Below are positions 1 through 4,621 of a stretch of DNA of 5,534 nt, one piece after another. The notes beneath the pieces are model-generated. The model was not told where the DNA came from, did no database searches, and saw nothing but the letters and a program-made list of their open reading frames with translations. A program made the position numbers and the translations under genes. The stretch spans positions 1 through 5,534 of the forward strand of contig JACQJK010000050.1 of assembly GCA_016205055.1 (NCBI GenBank), in the 5' to 3' direction. This DNA comes from Candidatus Doudnabacteria bacterium (GTDB lineage: Bacteria; Patescibacteriota; Doudnabacteria; UBA920; 2-01-FULL-50-11). Within the stretch, counting starts at the first letter, position 1. The number at the start of each line of letters is the position of its first letter.

Positions 1-3
1 CGA

Positions 4-64
4 AAATGCTGAAGCGGAATGAAGACGTAATCGCAGTATTACGGCGAATTCCGATGAAGCATTT
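4..64 (+). other. Nested hairpin with tandem G-A internal loops
   Basis: Three perfect stems nest around one centre: AAATGCT (4-10) with AGCATTT (58-64), CGGAAT (15-20) with ATTCCG (48-53), and CGTAAT (26-31) with ATTACG (38-43), closed by the hexaloop CGCAGT. That is 19 Watson-Crick pairs. The internal loops are GAAG opposite ATGA and GAAGA opposite GCGA. On the + strand each can form a tandem sheared G-A/A-G step next to the outer stem (11-57 and 12-56; 21-47 and 22-46), a usual feature of folded RNA. No T-tract follows, so it is not an intrinsic terminator. The pairing is certain as sequence; its RNA role is inferred. Confidence 0.6.
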
Positions 65-158
65 GCAGCCGAAAAGCTGAAATTGCAGACAAAATGGGGT
101 TTTTAGATGACCTCAATATATGTGTCGTAATGAGTTGGTGAATAATCACTATTTTAGC

Positions 159-186
159 ATTATAGGCGAAGTCGAGAAGGCATCAA
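159..186 (-). promoter_or_regulatory. Possible minus-strand sigma-70 type promoter
   Basis: Read on the minus strand, TTGATG (186-181) is followed after 16 bases by a perfect TATAAT (164-159). Transcription would start near 150 and run left across the 4-64 hairpin and out of the window. It overlaps the long stem at 165-226, so the match may be chance. If real, it would drive an antisense or divergent transcript. Confidence 0.28.
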
Positions 187-226
187 AGCGATGACGCGGT
201 GGAAAAATTATCTTCTCGACTTAGCC
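165..226 (+). other. Long stem-loop, 14 of 15 positions paired
   Basis: AAGTCGAGAAG (169-179) is perfectly complementary to CTTCTCGACTT (212-222). Beyond one G-A mismatch (168 with 223) the stem continues with GGC (165-167) and GCC (224-226), and a G-U pair (180 with 211) can extend it inward. The 31-nt loop holds a smaller hairpin, CATC (181-184) with GATG (190-193). The only T-run downstream (236-239) lies ten bases after the stem, so this is not a typical rho-independent terminator. It may be part of the larger structured region or a leader element of transketolase. Confidence 0.55.
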
Positions 227-277
227 CGCAGCATAATTTTCATTCGACAAACTCGAACAGCAACAATGCGCTAGTTG

Positions 278-286
278 TGGTATTAT
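278..286 (+). promoter_or_regulatory. Possible extended -10 promoter of transketolase
   Basis: TGG followed directly by TATTAT matches the extended -10 pattern TGnTATAAT with one mismatch in the hexamer. No good -35 hexamer lies 16-18 bases upstream, as is usual for extended -10 promoters. Transcription would start about 7 bases downstream, leaving a leader of roughly 28 nt before the ATG at 321. No Shine-Dalgarno sequence is visible in that leader. If this is the promoter, the hairpins upstream would not be in the transketolase mRNA. Confidence 0.35.
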
Positions 287-320
287 TCACACAGCTCGGC
301 AATCGTCCTTCTCCCGGCGT

Positions 321-2240
321 ATGGACATAGACGCTTTGCAAAAGCTCTCAAAACTAGTTCGCTACTTCATTCTGGTTTCCACCACCGCGGCCGGCTCCGG
401 CCACCCCACTTCTTCGCTTTCCGCCGTGGAGCTCGCGGTGACTTTGCTGTTCGGCGGGTTTTTTAGGTTTGAGGCGAATAACCCGGAATATCCCAACAAT
501 GACCGGCTGATTTTTTCCAAGGGCCACGCCGCCCCGCTGTTTTACTCGCTGTGGGCGGCCGCGGGAAAAGTTTCCGAGGAAGAGCTTTTGACCCTAAGAA
601 AATTCGGCAGTCCCTTGGAAGGCCACCCCATTATGTCTTTCCCTTTTACCGAAGCGGCCACCGGATCCTTGGGCCAAGGACTGTCGGTCGGAGTCGGCAT
701 GGCCATCAACGCCAAGCATTTAGATAAATTATCTTATCGTACTTTTGTCTTATTAGGCGACAGCGAAATGGCCGAGGGTTCGGTTTGGGAGGCAATCCAG
801 CTGGCGGCGCATTACAAGCTTGATAATTTGGTTGGAATTTTGGACGTAAATCGTCTCGGGCAAAGCCGGGAAACGATGTACGGTCACGATTTGGACGCTT
901 ATAAAAAAAGAGTTGAGGCGTTCGGCTGGGAAACGACGACAATAGATGGACACAATTTGGGGGAGATTAGCAAGGCGTTTGATTGGGCAACCTCTCTTGC
1001 CCCTTCGGGGCCTCCTCCCCTCCTGCCTCGCGGCAAGGCGGGCGCCAGGGGAGGAGGAAAACCGCGGATGATTATTGCAAAGACCATAAAAGGAAAGGGA
1101 GTATCGTTTTTGGAAGATAAAGACGGCTGGCACGGCAAAGCGCTTTCTCGGGAAGATCTGGATAGAGCGTTATCAGAGCTGGGAAGCGTCGATAAGAATT
1201 TGCGGGGTGAGATTGCGATGCCCGAGAAAAAGCAATTTCCAATTTCCAATTTCCAATTTCCAAACAAAGTCCAAATTCTCAATTTCAATTACGAAAAAGG
1301 AAAAACGGTGGCGACCAGAAAAGCTTATGGCGATGCCCTAGCGAGAATTGGTGAAGCGTATCCGAAACTGGTGGTTCTGGACGGTGAGGTTTCCAACTCC
1401 ACTTTTTCGGAAATTTTCAAGGCTAAATTTCCAGAGCGGTTTTTCGAAATGTACATCGCCGAGCAAAACATGGTGGGGACGGCTTTGGGCTTATCGCGCC
1501 GAGGCAAGCTGCCGTTCGTTTCCACATTCTCGGTTTTTTTCACCCGCGCTTTTGACCAAATTCGCATGGCCAATTATTCAGGAGCCCGGATCGTTTTTTG
1601 CGGCTCGCACGCCGGCGTTTCCATCGGGGAAGACGGAGTGTCACAAATGGGCTTGGAAGATTTAGCGCTGTTTCGGTCGTTGCTGCACAGCACCGTGTTG
1701 TATCCTTGCGACGCGGTTTCCGCGCAAAAATTAGTGGAGCTCGCCGCAGAAAATACCGGGATTACTTATTTGCGAACCACGCGCAAGGACACGCCGGTGA
1801 TTTATGGAAACGACGAGCGGTTTTCAGTCGGCGGCAGCAAGGTGTTAAGAAGCGGCGAAAATGATCTGGTTACGGTTGTGGCCGCCGGGGTTACCGTGCA
1901 CGAAGCGCTGGGGGCTTACGAGTTGCTTTCTAACGAAGGGATCGCCGTTCGGGTGATTGATCTTTACACGGTCAAGCCGCTTGATTTGGAAACGTTGGAG
2001 AAAGCGGCGGAAGAAACCCAGGCGATTATCACGGTGGAGGACCATTATGCGGAAGGCGGTTTGGGTGAAGCGGTGGCTTCGTCGTTGGCGTATAGTGGAG
2101 CCAAAGTCCACATCATGGCTGTTCGCAAATTGCCCAAATCCGGCACTCCGGCAGAGCTTTTGGATTATGAGGAGATATGCTCGGATGCCATCGTGGGCAA
2201 GGTGCGGGAAGTTTTGACGGGAGGTAAATCGGCGGTTTAG
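321..2240 (+). CDS. tkt: Transketolase, human-like, single chain
   Basis: This thiamine-diphosphate enzyme moves a two-carbon ketol unit between sugar phosphates in the non-oxidative pentose phosphate pathway in the cytoplasm. The 639 aa contain the pyrophosphate-binding domain (about 1-295), a linker (about 296-327), the pyrimidine-binding domain (about 328-495) and the C-terminal domain (about 510-635). Visible motifs are GSGHPT (H28), SKGHA (H69), GHP (H102), ATGSLGQG (113-120), the cofactor motif GDSEMAEG through N177, the catalytic glutamate in AEQNM (E381), and GSHAGVSIGEDG (H430). GDS replaces the usual GDG. By memory alignment it resembles animal transketolase more than the E. coli type, including SQMGLED after the GEDG motif. 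Two unusual stretches, residues 227-246 and about 304-324, coincide with DNA repeats but keep the frame and fall in loop or linker positions. The start at 321 suits the family N-terminus; no Shine-Dalgarno site precedes it. Confidence 0.96.
   Translation: MDIDALQKLSKLVRYFILVSTTAAGSGHPTSSLSAVELAVTLLFGGFFRFEANNPEYPNNDRLIFSKGHAAPLFYSLWAAAGKVSEEELLTLRKFGSPLEGHPIMSFPFTEAATGSLGQGLSVGVGMAINAKHLDKLSYRTFVLLGDSEMAEGSVWEAIQLAAHYKLDNLVGILDVNRLGQSRETMYGHDLDAYKKRVEAFGWETTTIDGHNLGEISKAFDWATSLAPSGPPPLLPRGKAGARGGGKPRMIIAKTIKGKGVSFLEDKDGWHGKALSREDLDRALSELGSVDKNLRGEIAMPEKKQFPISNFQFPNKVQILNFNYEKGKTVATRKAYGDALARIGEAYPKLVVLDGEVSNSTFSEIFKAKFPERFFEMYIAEQNMVGTALGLSRRGKLPFVSTFSVFFTRAFDQIRMANYSGARIVFCGSHAGVSIGEDGVSQMGLEDLALFRSLLHSTVLYPCDAVSAQKLVELAAENTGITYLRTTRKDTPVIYGNDERFSVGGSKVLRSGENDLVTVVAAGVTVHEALGAYELLSNEGIAVRVIDLYTVKPLDLETLEKAAEETQAIITVEDHYAEGGLGEAVASSLAYSGAKVHIMAVRKLPKSGTPAELLDYEEICSDAIVGKVREVLTGGKSAV
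999..1058. repeat. GC-rich palindromic insertion inside transketolase
   Basis: This 60-bp stretch (20 codons) has no counterpart in animal transketolase, where the flanking parts align directly. It holds GCCCC/GGGGC (999-1003 with 1007-1011, loop TTC) and a perfect 11-bp inverted repeat, CCTCCTCCCCT (1011-1021) with AGGGGAGGAGG (1047-1057). Inside that is TGCC/GGCA (1024-1027 with 1032-1035) or, alternatively, GCCT/AGGC (1025-1028 with 1036-1039). The encoded peptide is rich in Pro, Gly, Arg and Ala and lies between the helix ending AFDWATS and the strand IIAKT. It resembles a small palindromic element inserted in frame, like Rickettsia palindromic elements in style. That comparison is inference, since no second copy is in this window. 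Confidence 0.7.
1233..1290. repeat. AT-rich CAATTTC tandem repeat inside transketolase
   Basis: Four perfect head-to-tail copies of the 7-mer CAATTTC (1233-1260) are followed by a degenerate continuation of the same kind of sequence to about 1290, including another CAATTTC (1280-1286). The translation is QFPISNFQFPNK and then a short Gln/Asn/Phe-rich stretch, in the linker between the first two transketolase domains. Three units make seven codons, so the peptide begins to repeat with shifted reading. The base composition differs sharply from the flanking GC-rich coding sequence, which suggests inserted or slipped repeat DNA. Confidence 0.75.
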
Positions 2241-2270
2241 GGTTTAAACAACATCTTTTATTAAAAAGTT

Positions 2271-2282
2271 TTAATCGATTAA
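2271..2282. promoter_or_regulatory. 12-bp perfect palindrome in AT-rich intergenic gap
   Basis: TTAATCGATTAA is a perfect palindrome in the 69-bp gap between transketolase and the next gene. The gap is otherwise very AT-rich with no clear terminator and no clear -35/-10 pair, though TATTTA (2287-2292) could be a weak -10 box. The palindrome could be an operator for a dimeric regulator, or chance in AT-rich DNA. Confidence 0.22.
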
Positions 2283-2309
2283 TCATTATTTAAAAATTCA
2301 CCTAAACAT

Positions 2310-3089
2310 ATGTTCACACTACTCGAAGGAGAACACTCCAGTTATCATCCCGGCGAAGATGAAGAAAGTCACGCTCGCGTGGAGCCAAAAAAGAGATTTT
2401 TTAAAGATACGAGGGATAGAATAAAAGAAGGTCGGGGTCATCTTGGCAAAGAGATTCGCGGTCTGCCAACGGACTCCGCAACCTCGGCCGCGGTCAGGGA
2501 AAAAGGAGTGATGGAAAATGAGGCAATAGCCAGGATTGACCGGACGGCTGTTGATAGAAACGAGGTTGAGGATGAAGCGTTGGAAAATTTAATTGATGTT
2601 TTTGCCGCGCTTCCCCAACAAACACAGGAAGCGGTTTTGTCCGATTTAGGCGCTTTAAAGGCCGAGGGAAACAAAGTTAGTCGTGAATTAGTGGGCAAGC
2701 GACTGGAAGTTATCCACCATTGGGTAGCGAACTTGCGTCAGAGGGGAGTGGAGTTTCCTGCCGATAAAGTTGCCCAGCAGGAAATTTGGTCCGACCAGGC
2801 CGAAAGAGAGCCCGCTCCTGGAGAAGAGCGAGATAGGGGTGAAGCGCCGGTTCCAGAAGTTGAGGCACCCGAAGAAACCGAGGCGATTCGGCCCAGACCG
2901 CACGTTTCTAGCCGAGAAAGGGCACAGGCCAGTAGGGCTGCGGGAGAATCAACGGACACGCATAGTCCCAGGGAAAGGGTGCGGAGAATTCCGAAAGGCC
3001 GAGAAACCATCAGAAAACTCTTACTTGATGCGGTCGTGGGGGCAAACCCTACTGCCCCGGCAAGGTTCGAGCAACGACCCCAAGGGTAA
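2310..3089 (+). CDS. Hypothetical hydrophilic, largely disordered protein
   Basis: I do not recognise this 259-aa product. It has no signal peptide, membrane segment or cysteine. Residues 1-65 are charged and probably flexible. Residues about 68-146 look like a compact helical domain, with hydrophobic spacing in NLIDVFAALPQQTQEAVLSDL and in the segment around VIHHWVANLRQRG. Residues about 148-230 are rich in Glu, Pro, Arg and Ala and look disordered, and a short amphipathic helix (RETIRKLLLDAVV) lies near the end. Coding status is supported by length, by a start just after an AT-rich gap and by fitting between neighbours; overlapping frames are also open, as expected in GC-rich DNA. No Shine-Dalgarno site precedes 2310. 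An internal ATG (2511) has a GGAG only 2 bases upstream, too close to be a good alternative. Confidence 0.7.
   Translation: MFTLLEGEHSSYHPGEDEESHARVEPKKRFFKDTRDRIKEGRGHLGKEIRGLPTDSATSAAVREKGVMENEAIARIDRTAVDRNEVEDEALENLIDVFAALPQQTQEAVLSDLGALKAEGNKVSRELVGKRLEVIHHWVANLRQRGVEFPADKVAQQEIWSDQAEREPAPGEERDRGEAPVPEVEAPEETEAIRPRPHVSSRERAQASRAAGESTDTHSPRERVRRIPKGRETIRKLLLDAVVGANPTAPARFEQRPQG
3032..3079 (+). other. Compound hairpin at the end of the hypothetical gene
   Basis: GGTCGT (3032-3037) pairs with ACGACC (3074-3079), enclosing GGGGCA (3039-3044) with TGCCCC (3053-3058) around an 8-nt loop. A 15-nt unpaired stretch containing GGTTCGA follows the inner stem. The structure covers the last codons of the hypothetical gene, and no T-tract follows. 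It could be a processing site or partial attenuator between that gene and glpX, or chance pairing in GC-rich DNA. It is not a tRNA: no acceptor or T-stem can be drawn. Confidence 0.3.
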
Positions 3090-3132
3090 ACACCGCAGTC
3101 GCAGGCTAGGCAGGAAACGGCTTGCGCCACAG

Positions 3133-3141
3133 GGTGGTGAT
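3133..3141 (+). promoter_or_regulatory. Ribosome binding site of glpX
   Basis: GGTGGTGAT matches the extended anti-Shine-Dalgarno complement GGAGGTGAT at 8 of 9 positions and ends 5 bases before the ATG at 3147. It is the clearest ribosome binding site in the window. An in-frame TGA at 3138-3140 rules out any start further upstream. The nearby CCAC (3127-3130) can pair with GTGG (3134-3137) and might partly mask it. Confidence 0.6.
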
Positions 3142-3146
3142 GCATT

Positions 3147-4094
3147 ATGGATCGAAATTTAGCTTTGGAATTCGTGCGCGTGACCGAAGCGGCGGCGATT
3201 GCGGCCGCTTCCTGGGTTGGTCGTGGCGACAAAAACGCGGCGGATCAGGCGGCGGTTGACGAGATGCGCGCGCGCTTCAATCAAATCGAGTTTTCGGGGC
3301 GCATTGTCATCGGCGAGGGAGCGCTGGATGAGGCGCCGGAGCTTTACGTCGGGGAAAAAGTGGGAACGGGCCAGGGACCGGAGATTGATCTGGCTGTGGA
3401 TCCCCTGGAAGCCACCGACAGCGTGGCGCACGGTCGGCCTAACGCCATTTCTGTGATCGCCGCAGGGCCTAAAGGCAGTTTGCTGTCGGTTCCGGAAATG
3501 TACATGGAGAAAATCGCCGCCGGGCCGCGAGCGGCCAAGGCGATAGATTTAAACATTTCAATTGAACTCAATCTCAAAAAGGTTGCTGCCGCGCTTGGAA
3601 AAAAAGCGCAAGAGCTGACTGTCGTCATGCTCGATCGCGACCGGCATCAAGATTTGATCGCGGAGATTCGGAAAGCAGGAGCGAAAGTCAAGCTGATTAC
3701 GGACGGCGACGTGGCGGGAGGAATCGCGCCGGCTTTGCCGGACAGCGGCATTGACCTTTTAATGGGAACCGGCAAGAGCACGGAAGCGGTTCTGGCGGCT
3801 GTGGGATTAAAAATTTTGGGAGGGGAAATTCTTGCAAGGTTTAAGCCCAAAGACCAAAAGCAACAGGGGGCTTTGGAAAAAATGGGGTTTAAAGACCCGG
3901 GGAAAATTTTTACCTCGGAAGATTTAGCCCGAGGCGCGATGCTGACCTTTACGGCGACCGGCGTTATTGACGGGCCGCTTTTGTCGGGAGTGAAATTCAT
4001 GGATCACAAGATTGTTACGCATTCGGTAGTTATGAGGGCAAATTCTGGGACCATCAGATACATTACTACCCATCACCATGCTCAGCAAAAATGA
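3147..4094 (+). CDS. glpX: Class II fructose-1,6-bisphosphatase, GlpX family
   Basis: GlpX enzymes hydrolyse fructose 1,6-bisphosphate to fructose 6-phosphate in gluconeogenesis; cyanobacterial relatives also use sedoheptulose 1,7-bisphosphate. The 315 aa are slightly short for the family (about 320-340). The N-terminal segment SWVGRGDKNAAD gives K29 and D33, GEG gives E57, DPLEAT gives D85, E88 and T90, and then come MYMEK (Y119), DRDRH (R164, R166), DGDVA (D186, D188) and E213. Numbering coincides with E. coli GlpX, as I recall it, so the metal-binding acids are intact. Three normally conserved positions differ: DPxEGT has become DPLEAT (A89), and the usual GGAPEG-like loop reads GKSTEA (K210, T212, A214), close to the substrate phosphate. 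It has a good ribosome binding site, and its last 17 nt overlap the next gene. Family assignment is secure; substrate preference is open. Confidence 0.95.
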   Translation: MDRNLALEFVRVTEAAAIAAASWVGRGDKNAADQAAVDEMRARFNQIEFSGRIVIGEGALDEAPELYVGEKVGTGQGPEIDLAVDPLEATDSVAHGRPNAISVIAAGPKGSLLSVPEMYMEKIAAGPRAAKAIDLNISIELNLKKVAAALGKKAQELTVVMLDRDRHQDLIAEIRKAGAKVKLITDGDVAGGIAPALPDSGIDLLMGTGKSTEAVLAAVGLKILGGEILARFKPKDQKQQGALEKMGFKDPGKIFTSEDLARGAMLTFTATGVIDGPLLSGVKFMDHKIVTHSVVMRANSGTIRYITTHHHAQQK

Positions 4095-4614
4095 GCTGAA
4101 GAAGCTTAGAAATTTTCAGGAACCCTTAAAAGGAAAGTGGATAGCATTTGGCGGCAATCGATGGATTAGTGCAAAAACTTTTCAAAGAACGATGCTAATT
4201 ACGAGAGAATTAATAAGGAAAAAATGTAAAATTGTTACAGGAGGAGCAGAAGGCGTAGACCATGCTATAGTCCAAGCATGCTTAAAATATAGAATTCTTA
4301 CAGGGCATTTAAAAATGTACCTACCGTACACGATCCAAAAACAATATGAGCATTACCGGAAATTGGAAGGCCCGAGGAAGGCTAAGAAACTAACAGAAGC
4401 TTTAGTAGCAATAAAGAAAATGTATCCGCGTTCGGTAATAGAGAATCATAAAAAGTTTGTTAATTATCGGATAGCAGCCAATTATCGCAACTCGCTTATT
4501 GAAAGGAGCGCAAGCGCAATGATTATGGTGAGTCCAAAAGGCAGCCGCGGCAGTGCCAGTGTTTTACGGAAGGCGATAAGGGTTAAAATACCTTGTCTAA
4601 TTTTTAGTTCATAA
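4078..4614 (+). CDS. SLOG/DprA-like Rossmann-fold protein
   Basis: The 178-aa protein has the pattern of the SLOG (Smf/DprA-LOG) superfamily of nucleotide- or nucleic-acid-binding Rossmann folds. A first strand KWIAFGGNRW (20-29) is followed by a helix, then strand and glycine loop KIVTGGAEGVDHAI (51-64), comparable to the SGGARGID-type loop of DprA. The end, YRIAANYRNSLIERSASAMIMVSPKGSRGSASVLRKAI in part (130-167), parallels the RNRIIAGLS and SGSLITA regions of DprA. The PGGxGTxxE motif of LOG phosphoribohydrolases is absent, and there are no added domains. It overlaps glpX by 17 nt and ends 7 nt before the aldolase, so it is probably co-translated. It is about 39% GC against about 50% or more in its neighbours, and uses AGA/AGG for roughly half its arginines, suggesting later acquisition. 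No Shine-Dalgarno site is visible. The exact role is unknown. Confidence 0.75.
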   Translation: MLSKNELKKLRNFQEPLKGKWIAFGGNRWISAKTFQRTMLITRELIRKKCKIVTGGAEGVDHAIVQACLKYRILTGHLKMYLPYTIQKQYEHYRKLEGPRKAKKLTEALVAIKKMYPRSVIENHKKFVNYRIAANYRNSLIERSASAMIMVSPKGSRGSASVLRKAIRVKIPCLIFSS

Positions 4615-4621
4615 TTTTATT

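Larger units (their letters stand above)
4..257 (+). ncRNA. Candidate structured RNA, family not recognised
   Basis: No protein gene is convincing in bases 1-320; the region is instead rich in inverted repeats. Seen in order: a long three-part hairpin (4-64), a small hairpin CAGC/GCTG (66-69 with 76-79, loop CGAAAA), a weak stem TAATG/CATTA (128-132 with 158-162) around GTGA/TCAC (138-141 with 146-149), a long stem (165-179 with 212-226), and TTCGA/TCGAA (243-247 with 253-257). Mismatches in the two big stems are nearly all G-A on the + strand, which would be C-T on the other strand, so + strand RNA is the better reading. It may begin left of the window. It could be an independent RNA or the leader of the next gene. 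I found no match by eye to RNase P, tmRNA, SRP RNA or TPP riboswitch core motifs. The ends are approximate. Confidence 0.4.

Noticed and set aside
51..79. Hammerhead ribozyme-like core: CCGATGA followed by CGAAA after a short possible stem.
   Set aside because: The conserved CUGANGA has C in place of the essential U, stem II would be only 2 bp, and it competes with the much stronger 4-64 hairpin.
3..80. Open frame from the window edge ending in TGA at 78-80 (MLKRNEDVIAV and onward), perhaps the tail of an upstream gene.
   Set aside because: It is only 25 codons, all of it overlaps or adjoins the nested hairpin, and nothing in it is recognisable. It cannot be excluded without the upstream sequence.
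1..150. Short minus-strand frames, including a 38-codon GTG-start frame running left from near 150 to a TAA near 41.
   Set aside because: They are short, have no ribosome binding site and no recognisable sequence, and cross the hairpin region.
165..245. Intrinsic terminator formed by the long stem.
   Set aside because: The stem is followed by mixed sequence; the first T-run is short and ten bases away, and the 31-nt loop is long.
1..320. TPP riboswitch ahead of the thiamine-dependent transketolase.
   Set aside because: The conserved CUGAGA and the later ACCUGAUCUGG-type core are absent.
275..466. 63-aa + strand frame starting at 275.
   Set aside because: It overlaps the start of transketolase in another frame and is a shadow of that gene.
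3030..3146. Possible tRNA, prompted by GGTTCGA at 3064-3070 and nearby stems.
   Set aside because: No T-stem pairs around the TTCGA, no 7-bp acceptor stem can be drawn, and the anticodon arm is missing on both strands.
2738..3232. 164-aa minus-strand frame opposite the hypothetical gene and the start of glpX.
   Set aside because: It crosses the junction of two + strand genes and overlaps secure glpX coding sequence. Long antisense frames are expected in GC-rich DNA.
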